Made by a program: the position numbers and the translations under genes
Assembly (NCBI RefSeq): GCF_900102425.1
Contig: NZ_FNBT01000006.1
Location: forward strand, 186,001 to 250,000
Length of the DNA stretch: 64,000 nucleotides
Direction: 5' to 3'
Source of the DNA: Blastococcus aurantiacus
GTDB lineage: Bacteria > Actinomycetota > Actinomycetes > Mycobacteriales > Geodermatophilaceae
Part shown: piece after piece, positions 47,738 through 59,478 of the stretch
How the letters are laid out: the number at the start of each line of letters is the position of its first letter
How positions within the stretch are numbered: position 1 is the first letter of the stretch
The notes under the pieces: model-generated
What the model was told of the DNA's origin: nothing
What the model saw: only the letters and a program-made list of their open reading frames with translations
Database searches by the model: none

Positions 47738-49162
47738 GTGACCACTTCCTGGGTGACCGAGCTGCAGGACGCGCTGGGGGCCGACAGCGTCCTGACCGAT
47801 CCCGACGTCACCGCCGGGTACGCCCGGGACCAGGCGATGATGGCGCCCGCGGGCACTCCGGCGGCCGTCGTCCTCCCGCGCAGCACCGCCGATGTCGTCG
47901 CCGTCATGCAGGTCGCCACCCGGCACGGTGTCCCGGTCGTGCCTCGCGGCGCCGGGTCCGGGCTCGCCGGGTCCAGCAACGCCGTGGACGGCGCGATCAC
48001 GCTGGTCATGACCCGGATGGACGCGGTCCTGGAGGTCTCGCCCGCCGACCGGCTCGCCGTCGTCCAGCCGGGCGTGGTGAACAAGGACCTGCGCGACGCC
48101 GTCGCCGGGTACGGCCTGTTCTACCCACCTGACCCCTCCAGCTACGACTGGTGCACGATCGGCGGCAACCTCTCCACCAACTCCGGTGGGCTCTGCTGCG
48201 TGAAGTACGGCGTCACCACCGACTACGTGATGGCGCTGGAGGTCGTGCTCGCCGACGGCCGCGTGCTGCGCACCGGGCGGCGCACGGTCAAGGGCGTCGC
48301 CGGCTACGACCTGCCGCGGCTGTTCGTCGGGTCGGAAGGGACGCTCGGCGTCATCACCGAGGCGACGCTGGCCCTGCGCCCGGCACCGGAGCGGCCCGTC
48401 ACCCTCGCCGCCTCGTTCGGGACGACGGCGCAGACCGGCCAGGTGGTCGAGCGCGTGGTCACCAGCGGGCTGGTGCCCAGCCTGCTCGAGGTCATGGACA
48501 ACACCTGCATCCGCGCCGTCGACGACCTGCTCAAGGCCGACCTGGACCGCTCCGCCCACGCGCTGCTGGTGGCGCAGTCCGACGCCGGCGGCGAGACCGC
48601 CGTCCGGGAGATGGAGGCCCTCGCGCAGCTCTGCCGGGAGGCCGGCGCCGATTTCGTGCACACCACCGATGACCCGGCGGAGGGCGACCTGCTGCTGCAG
48701 GCTCGCCGCATGGCCCTGCCGGCGCTGGCCACGCTGGGCAGCACGCTCATCGACGACGTCGCCGTGCCGCGCTCCCGCATCGCAGCGTTCCTCGACGGCT
48801 GCGACGCGGTCGCCGCGGCCCGCCGGCTCACCATCGGCGTCGTCGGCCACGCCGGCGACGGCAACATGCACCCGACCATCTGCTTCGACCCCGCCGACGC
48901 CGACCAGCGGGAGCGCGCCTTCGCCGCCTTCGACGACATCTGCGAGCTGGGGCTCTCCCTCGGCGGCACGATCACCGGCGAGCACGGGGTGGGTGCCATC
49001 AAGGTCGACTGGCTCGAGCGCGAGATCGGCCCGGTGGCGCTGGACGTGCACCGGGCGATCAAGGACGCGCTCGACCCGGACGGCCTGCTCAACCCGGGCA
49101 AGGTCTTCCGCCGCGCGTCCGTGCGCGACCTCCCGGCGGTGGCTGAGCTGACCGGCCGCTGA
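47738..49162 (+). CDS. FAD-linked oxidase, GlcD/D-lactate dehydrogenase type
   Basis: This ~474-residue flavoprotein oxidises a 2-hydroxy acid (glycolate, D-lactate or D-2-hydroxyglutarate). The FAD-binding PCMH domain shows PRGAGSGLAGSSNAVDGAI, YDWCTIGGNLSTNSGGLCCVKYGVT and GSEGTLGVITEATLAL. The C-terminal domain has GVVGHAGDGNMHPTICFD and GEHGVGAIKVDWLEREIG. The GTG at 47738 lies six bases after TACGGT, so it is read as leaderless; a GTG six bases earlier is possible. There is no Fe-S partner gene next to it. Confidence 0.92.
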   Translation: MTTSWVTELQDALGADSVLTDPDVTAGYARDQAMMAPAGTPAAVVLPRSTADVVAVMQVATRHGVPVVPRGAGSGLAGSSNAVDGAITLVMTRMDAVLEVSPADRLAVVQPGVVNKDLRDAVAGYGLFYPPDPSSYDWCTIGGNLSTNSGGLCCVKYGVTTDYVMALEVVLADGRVLRTGRRTVKGVAGYDLPRLFVGSEGTLGVITEATLALRPAPERPVTLAASFGTTAQTGQVVERVVTSGLVPSLLEVMDNTCIRAVDDLLKADLDRSAHALLVAQSDAGGETAVREMEALAQLCREAGADFVHTTDDPAEGDLLLQARRMALPALATLGSTLIDDVAVPRSRIAAFLDGCDAVAAARRLTIGVVGHAGDGNMHPTICFDPADADQRERAFAAFDDICELGLSLGGTITGEHGVGAIKVDWLEREIGPVALDVHRAIKDALDPDGLLNPGKVFRRASVRDLPAVAELTGR

Positions 49163-49169
49163 GCCCGCG

Positions 49170-49688
49170 TCAGGTGGGGTGGCGGAGCGAGACCCGGACG
49201 GGATCGATCCACATCGCCGAGGAGGGCCAGAGCACCCGCTCGGCCTCGTCGAGCGTCATCCACCGCAGCGCGAAGCGGTGCCCGGTGACGTCGCTGTCGG
49301 TCTCCTCCCACTCCCACTGCTCGTGCGGCCCGGGCGTCGTGCGGCTGAGATGGAAAGCGTGCTGGATCTGCTCCTCGAGGCCCGCCGGCACGTTGCCGGG
49401 CTCCGACCGGTTCCAGGCCTCACCGAGCTTCCGGACGACGACGGCGGAGTCGAGACCGGACTCCTCGGCGAGCTCACGGAGCACGGCGTCCTCGGCGGAC
49501 TCGCCCACGTGGATGCCGCCGCCCGGGACCTGCGTCCCCGCGTCCACGTCCAGGTGCTCGAAGACGAGGAGCCGACCGGACGGGTCGGTGAGGTAGGCGA
49601 TCGCCCGCTGGTAGCAGTCGGGATGCCAGCCGGCCATCGCCGTCAGCCGCTTCGTCGGTCGCCCGGCTCCGTGCACCGCCGGAGTCAC
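49170..49688 (-). CDS. Nudix hydrolase
   Basis: A 172-residue protein with a complete Nudix box, GGGIHVGESAEDAVLRELAEESGL. It hydrolyses a nucleoside-diphosphate-linked substrate that cannot be specified. The GTG at 49688 overlaps the methyltransferase stop (GTGA), suggesting coupling. An ATG at 49637 (155 residues, AGWHPDCYQRA) is equally reasonable on domain grounds. Confidence 0.88.
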   Translation of the reverse strand: MTPAVHGAGRPTKRLTAMAGWHPDCYQRAIAYLTDPSGRLLVFEHLDVDAGTQVPGGGIHVGESAEDAVLRELAEESGLDSAVVVRKLGEAWNRSEPGNVPAGLEEQIQHAFHLSRTTPGPHEQWEWEETDSDVTGHRFALRWMTLDEAERVLWPSSAMWIDPVRVSLRHPT

Positions 49689-50494
49689 GAACTGGTCGAG
49701 GCGGTGAGCTGCCAGAAGCGGGCGGTGCGCCAGTAGGGCTCCCGTTCGCACAGCCGGAGTTCCAGATCGAGCAGCTGCTCGTAGAAGGCGGGCTCGGACT
49801 TGCGCTCGTCGTCGGCGATCAGGTCCATGACGCACCGGATGCCGAACCGGTGCTGGACGGTGCACCCGGCGTCGGTGAGCGCCTCCTCCGCCTCCGCCGC
49901 CCCGAGCCGCCGCATGGGGTGGTCGAAGGTCTCGCCGTGCACCGTGGGGGAGTCCAGGACGGCGAGGGCGCCGGCCGGGTCCTGCCGGCGGACCGCGGCG
50001 GACAGCACGTCCATCGCAGGGTTGGGCGCCATCACCGACACCACCCCGTCCGCCCGGGCCAGCCTGGCGAGCCAGCGCACGGTCGCCGGGACGTCGGCGC
50101 GGTAGTGCAGCACGTTGTGGCAGAGCACGACGTCGAACGTGCCCAGGGGCTCGTCGCCGGCACCGGTCATCAGGTCGTCGAGGTCGGCGCGCACCACCCG
50201 GACGCGGTCGGCGACGCCCCGGCGACCCGCCGCCTCCTGCGCCTGCATCAGGAGCTCGGGCGCGAAGTCGAGCACCGTCACGTCGTGCCCGTCCTCGGCC
50301 AGCGGCAGGCTGTCGGCGCCGTCGCCACCACCGACGTCGAGCACCCGGAGCCGCCCGGGGAGCGCCGCGATCGCCCGCGCCGTCGTCTCCCGGGCGACGG
50401 CGTAGCGCAGCCGGCCCCAGGGCGAGGACTGCCAGGACGCCCACTGGCCGGCGCGATCGCCGAAGACGCCTGCCGCCGCTCCACCGTCGCTCAT
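49685..50494 (-). CDS. SAM-dependent methyltransferase (CmoA/SmtA-like)
   Basis: A 269-residue class I methyltransferase: SAM motif I VLDVGGGDGADSLPLA (~51-66), motif II VTVLDFAPELL, motif IV FDVVLCHNVLHY and motif VI-like GVVSVMAPNP. The C-terminal part (FYEQLLDLELRLCEREPYWRTARFWQL) resembles SmtA-type enzymes. TAGGGT six bases before the ATG predicts a leaderless mRNA. It is followed by an overlapping Nudix gene. Substrate unknown. Confidence 0.88.
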   Translation of the reverse strand: MSDGGAAAGVFGDRAGQWASWQSSPWGRLRYAVARETTARAIAALPGRLRVLDVGGGDGADSLPLAEDGHDVTVLDFAPELLMQAQEAAGRRGVADRVRVVRADLDDLMTGAGDEPLGTFDVVLCHNVLHYRADVPATVRWLARLARADGVVSVMAPNPAMDVLSAAVRRQDPAGALAVLDSPTVHGETFDHPMRRLGAAEAEEALTDAGCTVQHRFGIRCVMDLIADDERKSEPAFYEQLLDLELRLCEREPYWRTARFWQLTASTSS

Positions 50495-50541
50495 CCGGCG
50501 ACCCTAGAGGCGTCCGCGTGCTCGTGGGGAAGCCGCGGTGT

Positions 50542-50595
50542 GGTCACGCAGCCGCCGTACACCGCGGCTCCGTGACCGCACGGCGGCTCTCGTGG
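50542..50595. repeat. Intergenic hairpin and short dispersed repeat
   Basis: GGTCACGCAGCCGC (50542-50555) pairs with GCGGCTCCGTGACC (50564-50577) with one mismatch. It is followed by GCACGGCGGCTCTCGTGG (50578-50595), the same motif that flands the AbiEi-like gene on both sides. It lies between divergent genes. Confidence 0.55.
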
Positions 50596-50652
50596 CGCAG
50601 GCAGCCGGGCGATGGGCTGTCCGCTGTCGGTGCCGGATGACACGCTGTGCCG

Positions 50653-52005
50653 GTGAGCACCGATCGGCTGGTCGTCATCGGCGGGGACGCCGCCGGAATG
50701 TCGGCCGCCGCGCAGGCGCGCCGGCTCCGGCCGGCGGGCGACCTCGACATCGTCGTGCTGGAGCAGGGCCCGGAGATCTCCTACTCGGCCTGCGGCATCC
50801 CTTACTGGATCGGCGGCCAGGTCCCCGACCGCGACGCGCTGCTGGCCCGCACGCCGGCCGAGTTCGAGGCCGACGGCATCACCGTGCACACGCACGTCCG
50901 TGCCGAGGCGATCGATCTGGACGCGGGGGAGGTGCGGGCCTCCGACGGCCGGCGGTACGGCTACGACAACCTGGTGGTGGCCACCGGCGGGCGGCCGACC
51001 CGCCCGCCGGTACCGGGCCTGGACGCCGACGGCGTCTTCGGCGTGCACCGGCTGGCCGACGGCGCCGACATCCGGGCCGCGATCGCCGCGGGCGCGGAGA
51101 AGGCCGTCGTCCTGGGCGGCGGCTACATCGGCCTGGAGATGGCCGAGGTGCTGCTCGCCCGGGGACTGTCGGTCACCGTCGTCCTGGCCGACCCGCTGCC
51201 GATGGCCCAGCTCGACGACGACATGGGCGAGCGGATCTGCAAGGCCATGGGCGACATGGGCATCGACGTCCAGCCCGACCAACCCGTGCGCGAGATCGAG
51301 GTCGACGCCGACGGCGCGGTCCGGGCGGTGCGCACCGATGCGGGCAGCTACGACGCCGACCTCGTCGTCCTGGGGCTGGGCATGGGCCCGGAGACGACGC
51401 TGGCGCGCGAGGCCGGCCTCCAGATCGGCGTCACCGGGGGCATCGACGTCGCCCACACCCAGCGCAGCCGCTCGCATCCCGAGGTGTTCGCCGCCGGGGA
51501 CTGCGTGCAGACCTTCCACCGGATCACCGGCGAGGGCATCCACGTCGCCCTCGGCACGCACGCGAACAAGCAGGGCCGGGTCGCGGGCTCGGTGATCGGC
51601 GGACGGCCGGCCCGGTTCGCCGGCGTCCTGGGCACGGCGGCGACGAAGGTGGGCGATCTGGAGGTGGCGCGCACCGGGCTGTGCACGACCCAGGCCGAGC
51701 AGGCCGGCTTCGACCACCGCACCGAGACGATCGAGGCGACGACGCGGGCCGGCTACTACCCGGGCGCCGAGGCAATCGCCGTCAAGATCATCACCGAGCG
51801 CGGCTCCGGGTTGCTGCTGGGCGCGCAGATCGTGGGCGGGCCGGGCAGCGGCAAGCGGATCGACGTCCTGGCCACGGCCATCTGGGCGGGGATGACCGCT
51901 GAGGAACTGGCCGGCTCCGACCTCTCCTACGCGCCGCCGCTCTCGCCGACCTACGACCCGGTCGTCGTCGCCGCGCGGGTGGCCAGCCGGATCGAGACGG
52001 GCTGA
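50653..52005 (+). CDS. CoA-disulfide-reductase-like FAD/NAD(P) oxidoreductase
   Basis: A ~450-residue pyridine-nucleotide-disulfide oxidoreductase. The FAD motif VVIGGDAAGMSAAAQARR is at ~7-24. A single redox Cys in EISYSACGIPYWIGG (~45) is typical of CoA-disulfide reductases and NADH oxidases. The NAD motif is VVLGGGYIGLEMAEVL, FAD motif II is VFAAGDCVQ, and the dimerisation domain is complete. CACGCT six bases before the GTG at 50653 favours this start over 50647. Likely role: thiol or oxygen metabolism; actual substrate untested. Confidence 0.88.
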   Translation: MSTDRLVVIGGDAAGMSAAAQARRLRPAGDLDIVVLEQGPEISYSACGIPYWIGGQVPDRDALLARTPAEFEADGITVHTHVRAEAIDLDAGEVRASDGRRYGYDNLVVATGGRPTRPPVPGLDADGVFGVHRLADGADIRAAIAAGAEKAVVLGGGYIGLEMAEVLLARGLSVTVVLADPLPMAQLDDDMGERICKAMGDMGIDVQPDQPVREIEVDADGAVRAVRTDAGSYDADLVVLGLGMGPETTLAREAGLQIGVTGGIDVAHTQRSRSHPEVFAAGDCVQTFHRITGEGIHVALGTHANKQGRVAGSVIGGRPARFAGVLGTAATKVGDLEVARTGLCTTQAEQAGFDHRTETIEATTRAGYYPGAEAIAVKIITERGSGLLLGAQIVGGPGSGKRIDVLATAIWAGMTAEELAGSDLSYAPPLSPTYDPVVVAARVASRIETG

Positions 52006-52011
52006 GCAGCG

Positions 52012-52626
52012 GTGGGCGAGCCGACGGACGCCGCACCGACCGAGGTCCGGGACGCGGACTGGTACGGCGAGGACCTCTCCGGCCAGGAGCACACGGCGGT
52101 CCGGTTCTCCGGCGTGGACCTCACCGAGGCCACGGGTGAGGGCGCGGTCTTCACCGACTGCACCTTCGTCGACTGCAAGTTCAACGCCACCTCCTTCACC
52201 GACGCCGCCTTCCTGAACTGCTCGTTCACCGGCTGCGCGTTCTTCCAGGCCGAGTTCACCGCGTGCAAGTTCGTGGGCAGCCGGTTCCAGCGGTGCACCT
52301 TCGACCTGATGAGCGTCGACGGCGGGGACTGGTCCTTCGTCCTCCTGCCCGGGGCCGACCTCGCCCGCGCCACGCTCGCCGGCACCCGCATGCGCGAGGC
52401 CGACCTCACCGGGGTGCGGGCGGCGGGTGCCACGCTGCGCGGACTGGACCTCTCCGCGGCCGAGCTGTCGGGCGTGGACCTCAGTGGCGCCGACCTCCGC
52501 GGCAGCGACCTGAGCGCCCTCGACCCGCGCGACGCCGAGCTCGCGGGGGCGCAGATCGACGTCACCCAGGCGGTCGTACTGGTCACCACCCTGGGGTTAC
52601 GGGTCGGCCCCGACGCCCCGGGATGA
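52012..52626 (+). CDS. Pentapeptide-repeat protein
   Basis: The 204-residue protein is built of A(D/N)LXX-like and CxFxx repeats that form a right-handed beta helix: FTDCTFVDCKFNATSFTDAAFLNCSFTGCAFFQAEFTACKF, then ADLARATLAGTRMREADLTGVRAAGATLRGLDLSAAELSGVDLSGADLRGSDLSALD. A hydrophilic N-terminus (~30) and a short C-terminal strand cap it. Some such proteins mimic DNA and protect gyrase, but most are uncharacterised. It starts seven bases after the oxidoreductase stop and is probably in the same operon. Confidence 0.9.
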   Translation: MGEPTDAAPTEVRDADWYGEDLSGQEHTAVRFSGVDLTEATGEGAVFTDCTFVDCKFNATSFTDAAFLNCSFTGCAFFQAEFTACKFVGSRFQRCTFDLMSVDGGDWSFVLLPGADLARATLAGTRMREADLTGVRAAGATLRGLDLSAAELSGVDLSGADLRGSDLSALDPRDAELAGAQIDVTQAVVLVTTLGLRVGPDAPG

Positions 52627-52694
52627 CGGGCCCGGCGCAATACTGAGCGCGACGTACAGCGCCGTACACCAGCTTCACCGGAGGAGTGCCCCGC

Positions 52695-53729
52695 ATGCCC
52701 ATCGCGACCCCCGAGGTCTACGCCGACATGATCAGTCGGGCCAAGGAGGGCGGCTTCGCCTACCCGGCGATCAACTGCACCTCGTCGGAGACGATCAACG
52801 CGGCCCTCAGGGGCTTCGCCGACGCCGGCAGCGACGGCATCATCCAGTTCTCCACCGGCGGTGCCGAGTTCGGCTCGGGCACCAAGGTCAAGGACATGGT
52901 CACCGGCGCGGTGGCGCTGGCCGAGTTCGCGCACGTCGTCGCCGAGAAGTACCCGGTCAACGTCGCGCTGCACACCGACCACTGCCCCAAGGACAAGCTC
53001 GACGGCTACGTCCGCCCGCTGATCGCGCTGTCGAAGGACCGCGTCGACGCCGGCCAGGAGCCGCTGTTCCAGTCGCACATGTGGGACGGCTCGGCCATCG
53101 AGCTCGGCGAGAACCTCGACATCGCCGAGGAGCTCATGGAGAAGTCGGCGGCAGCCAAGCTCGTGCTCGAGCTGGAGATCGGCATCGTCGGCGGTGAGGA
53201 GGACGGCGTCGTCGCCGAGATCAACGAGAAGCTCTACACCGCCGACGGCGACTTCCGGCGCACCGCCCAGAAGCTGGGCCTCGGCGAGCGCGGCGTCTAC
53301 CTTCTGGCCGCCACCTTCGGCAACGTGCACGGCGTCTACAAGCCCGGCAACGTCAAGCTCCGGCCCGAGATCCTCAAGCAGGGTCAGGACGTCGTCGCCA
53401 AGGAGTTCGGTCTGGGCGAGGGCGCCAAGCCGTTCAACCTGGTCTTCCACGGCGGTTCGGGGTCCGCGGAGTCGGAGATCCGCGAGGCGATCTCCTACGG
53501 CGTCGTGAAGATGAACGTCGACACCGACACCCAGTACGCCTTCACCCGCCCGATCGCGGCGCACATGTTCAGCAAGTACGACGGCGTGCTGAAGATCGAC
53601 GGCGAGGTCGGCGACAAGAAGGCCTACGACCCGCGCAGCTACCTCAAGGCCGCGGAGGCGGGCATGGCCGCCCGCGTCGTCGAGGCGTGCGAGCACCTGC
53701 TGTCCGCCGGCCAGTCCCAGGGAGCCTGA
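52695..53729 (+). CDS. fba: Class II fructose-bisphosphate aldolase
   Basis: The 344-residue zinc aldolase splits fructose-1,6-bisphosphate. Motifs: NCTSSETINAALRGFADAGSDGIIQFSTGGAEF, zinc/catalytic VALHTDHCPKDKL, LELEIGIVGGEEDG, FGNVHGVYKPGNVKL and FHGGSGSAESEI. The ATG at 52695 is preferred to a GTG three codons earlier and is preceded by GGAGGAG. Adjacent DUF3151 and nearby purA reproduce the mycobacterial neighbourhood. Confidence 0.97.
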   Translation: MPIATPEVYADMISRAKEGGFAYPAINCTSSETINAALRGFADAGSDGIIQFSTGGAEFGSGTKVKDMVTGAVALAEFAHVVAEKYPVNVALHTDHCPKDKLDGYVRPLIALSKDRVDAGQEPLFQSHMWDGSAIELGENLDIAEELMEKSAAAKLVLELEIGIVGGEEDGVVAEINEKLYTADGDFRRTAQKLGLGERGVYLLAATFGNVHGVYKPGNVKLRPEILKQGQDVVAKEFGLGEGAKPFNLVFHGGSGSAESEIREAISYGVVKMNVDTDTQYAFTRPIAAHMFSKYDGVLKIDGEVGDKKAYDPRSYLKAAEAGMAARVVEACEHLLSAGQSQGA

Positions 53730-53731
53730 CC

Positions 53732-54151
53732 ATGACGCACTCCCACAACCTGCTGGGCGAGCCCGAGCCGACGCTGCTCCCGGCGAACCCGGAGGCCGAC
53801 GGCGAGCTCGCCTCCGGCACCCCGGCCGCCGAGGTCGCCGCCCGCCACCCCACGGTCAGCGCCGCCTGGGCGGCCCTGGCCGAGGAGGCGCTGGGCCGCA
53901 CCGAGCGCCTGCTGCCCGACACCATCGAGGCCTACGCCTACGCCCGCACCGGCTACCACCGCGGGCTGGACGCGCTGCGCCGCAACGGTTGGAAGGGCTT
54001 CGGCCCCGTCCCGTGGTCGCACGAGCCCAACCGCGGGTTCCTGCGCTGCGTCACGGTGCTGGCGGCGGCCGCGGAGGCCATCGGCGAGCACGACGAGCAG
54101 GAGCGCTGCACCCAGTTGCTGCGCGACTGCGACCCCACCCTCGCGCCCTAG
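53732..54151 (+). CDS. DUF3151 family protein
   Basis: A 139-residue actinobacterial protein of unknown function. Characteristic stretches are LLGEPEPTLLPANPEA at the N-terminus, IEAYAYARTGYHRGLDALRRNGWKGFGPVPWSHEPNRGFLRCVTVLAAAAEAIGE, and a short Cys-containing C-terminus. It is mostly helical with no membrane segment. It starts two bases after fba, so it is co-transcribed with the aldolase; this linkage recurs in mycobacteria. Confidence 0.9.
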   Translation: MTHSHNLLGEPEPTLLPANPEADGELASGTPAAEVAARHPTVSAAWAALAEEALGRTERLLPDTIEAYAYARTGYHRGLDALRRNGWKGFGPVPWSHEPNRGFLRCVTVLAAAAEAIGEHDEQERCTQLLRDCDPTLAP

Positions 54152-54152
54152 A

Positions 54153-54196
54153 CCTGCTTTTCCGCGGAAAAGCAGGACGCTTCTCCGCGGAGAAGC
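54153..54196. terminator. Twin perfect palindromes with CCGCGG cores
   Basis: Two palindromes lie side by side between convergent stops. The first, 54153-54176, has core CTTTTCCGCGGAAAAG; the second, 54179-54196, is GCTTCTCCGCGGAGAAGC. Their centres are 23 bases apart. Each can form a hairpin on either strand, so bidirectional termination is likely; a protein-binding role is possible. Confidence 0.7.
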
Positions 54197-54200
54197 GGGG

Positions 54201-55003
54201 TCAGCGCTCGCCGAGCTCCGGGTGGAGCTCGGTGAGCGCGTCGGTGAGCACGCCGAGCTGGTCGCCGCCGGCCATCAGCGCGGTGAGGCCGTCGGCGTCG
54301 ACGTCCTCCCGCGTGAGGTTGCCGGCCACCTGGCCACCGGCCAGCAGCAGGAACCGGTCGCCGATGAGGTGGGCGTACCGGGGGTTGTTGGTGACGACGA
54401 CGACGGTCAGCCCCTGGGCCCGCGCGGCGAGGATGGCCTGCCCGAACAGCGTCTGACGGGCGACCGTCACCGCCGCCGTGGGCTCGTCGACGACCAGCGC
54501 GCTGGCGCCGAAGTGCAGCGCCCGGGCCACGGCGAGGCTCTGCCGCTCACCGGCCTGCAACCGGCTCGCCGGCTGGTCGGGGTCCAGGCCCGGGACGCCG
54601 ACCCGGGCCATCGCCCGCGCCGTCGTCGCCCGCGCGGAGTCCAGGTCGAGCCGGCGCAGCGGCCACACGCCCCGGGTCGGCTCCGCGCCCAGGAAGAAGT
54701 TGCGCCACACCGACAGCAGCGGCGCGACGGCGAGGTCCTCCCAGACGGTCGCGATCCCGGCAGCCCGTGCCGCACGCGGCGAGCGGAAGCGCACCGCCGT
54801 CCCGTCGACCAGGAGCTCGCCCTCGTCGTGCCGGCGCAGCCCGGACAGCAGCGCAACCAGCGTGGACTTGCCCGACCCGTTCTCGCCGAGCACGCAGCTG
54901 ATCTCGCCGGCGGGGAACGTCGCGCTCACCCGGGACAGCGCCGGGACGCTGCCGTGTCGCACCGTCACCCCGCGCAGCTCCAGTCCGCGCGTGCCGCCCT
55001 CGC

Positions 55004-55007
<4 letters not shown>
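54201..55007 (-). CDS. Sugar-type ABC transporter ATP-binding protein (single RbsA-like domain)
   Basis: A 268-residue ATPase: Walker A GENGSGKST, Walker B ALVVDEPTAAV and a switch-like VVVVTNNPRYA. The signature is LQAGERQSL instead of the usual LSGGxxQ, and the H-loop His is replaced (TNNPRYA), so catalysis may be weak. Only one ABC domain is present, unlike full RbsA. The GTG start overlaps the permease stop. Confidence 0.85.
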
Positions 55008-58161
<3,154 letters not shown>

Positions 58162-58198
58162 ACCCCGGAGCGGGGCCCATCGGGCCCCGCTCCGGGGT
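58162..58198. terminator. Bidirectional terminator of purA and the phosphodiesterase
   Basis: A 17-bp perfect stem, ACCCCGGAGCGGGGCCC (58162-58178) and its complement 58182-58198, closes a three-base loop. It touches both convergent stop codons. Confidence 0.9.
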
Positions 58199-59223
58199 CA
58201 GGCGGCCGCGGTCTGGCGGGGGTGGCTGCGCAGGGCGGTGACGGCCAGGTCGGGAGAGTCGGTGATCAGCCCGTCCAGGCCCAGGTCCAGCAGGTGCCGG
58301 GCATCGGCGACGGCGTCACCGTGAGCGCCGGGCTGGTCGCCGCGGCGCCGCTGCTCCGGCAGGAAGGCGTTCTCCGCCCGGAGGGTCCAGCAGAAGACCG
58401 ACAGCGCGGCGCGGTGGGCCTCCTCGACCAGGCGGCACACCCGGGCGCCGGCACCGCAGGCCTGCAGGATCCGCCGGCGGCTGGGCGCGATGCCCTGCGC
58501 GTAGGTGGAGATCTCGCGCAGCCCGGCCAGGCCGACCATCCGATCGCCCTCGGCGCCGTCGTCGACGAGCTGGATCAGGCGCGGGCCGTTCTCGCCGAGC
58601 CGGGCGCGCAGCTCGCGCAGCAGCGCCGCGTCGAACGACTGGACCAGCACAGGGCTCGCGCCGTGGGCGACACCGAGCCGGCGCAGCTCCTCGGCCGCCA
58701 GCGCCGCCAACGAGGGGCCGGAGCCGTCCGGCCAGGTCACGGTCTTGAGCTCGACCAGCACCTCGATGCGGCGGGTGGGCGTGGAGCGCCGCCGGGCCAG
58801 CTCGATGACCTCGGCGAGGGTCAGGATGCCGAACCTGCCGTCGTAGGCGGTGTTCAGCGGTCGCAGCGTGGGCATGCGCTCGACGGCGCGGAGGGTGCGC
58901 AGCTCGGTGAGCGTGAAGTCCTCCGTGAACCAGCCGGTGACCTCCTTGCCCTTCACGGTGCGGGTGGTGCGCCGGTCGGCGAACGCGGCGCGCTCGGCCA
59001 CGTCGGTCGACAGCGAGAGCTCGCTCTCGTGACGGACGACGAGCACCCCGTCGCGGCTGACCACGACGTCGGGCTCGATGAGGTCGGCGCCCATGTCGAT
59101 CGCCAGCTCGAAGCTGGCGGCCGTGTGCTCGGGGCGGTAGGCGGGGGCACCGCGGTGCCCGATGACGACGGGCCGGGGAAGGCGGGTCACAGGCGGCATG
59201 GCCAGCGACTCGGTCGCGTGCAT
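58198..59223 (-). CDS. Glycerophosphodiester phosphodiesterase
   Basis: A ~341-residue GDPD enzyme hydrolysing glycerophosphodiesters to glycerol-3-phosphate. The catalytic motif VVIGHRGAPAYRPEHTAASFELAIDMGADLIEPDVVVSRDGVLVVRHESEL contains both catalytic His and metal Glu/Asp. The C-terminal DLGLDGLITDSPDLA completes the barrel. No signal peptide is present, so it is cytoplasmic. ATG at 59223 is chosen; GTG at 59232 and ATG at 59199 are alternatives. Confidence 0.93.
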   Translation of the reverse strand: MHATESLAMPPVTRLPRPVVIGHRGAPAYRPEHTAASFELAIDMGADLIEPDVVVSRDGVLVVRHESELSLSTDVAERAAFADRRTTRTVKGKEVTGWFTEDFTLTELRTLRAVERMPTLRPLNTAYDGRFGILTLAEVIELARRRSTPTRRIEVLVELKTVTWPDGSGPSLAALAAEELRRLGVAHGASPVLVQSFDAALLRELRARLGENGPRLIQLVDDGAEGDRMVGLAGLREISTYAQGIAPSRRRILQACGAGARVCRLVEEAHRAALSVFCWTLRAENAFLPEQRRRGDQPGAHGDAVADARHLLDLGLDGLITDSPDLAVTALRSHPRQTAAA

Positions 59224-59232
59224 GGATCCCAC

Positions 59233-59478
59233 AACACCTTAATCGGATGGCTGATGGGCGAACTGAAGGGAACGTGTTGCGCACGATCGGACGCATAACG
59301 CGTTGACCAGCAGCGGTGCATGCAGCCAGTGACGCATCTCTCATGTTTGCGATCGCGTTGCGGCACGAGCCCGCGCGAGGCCGGTCGTCACGCCCGTCCC
59401 GTCAGTCCCGTGGGTCGCGTCGCCCCACCTCGGCAAATCGGGTGACAGCGGACCGGGCGGGCGCCCACCATCGGCTGC
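59233..59478. other. Divergent intergenic region, lower GC than surroundings
   Basis: It holds the promoters of the phosphodiesterase (TAAGGT near 59239 on the minus strand) and rsgA (CACCAT seven bases before its GTG). No gene seen. Confidence 0.45.

Noticed and set aside
59233-59478. Small gene in the lower-GC gap before rsgA
   Set aside because: Open frames here lack codon bias, ribosome sites and recognisable products; promoters explain the composition.
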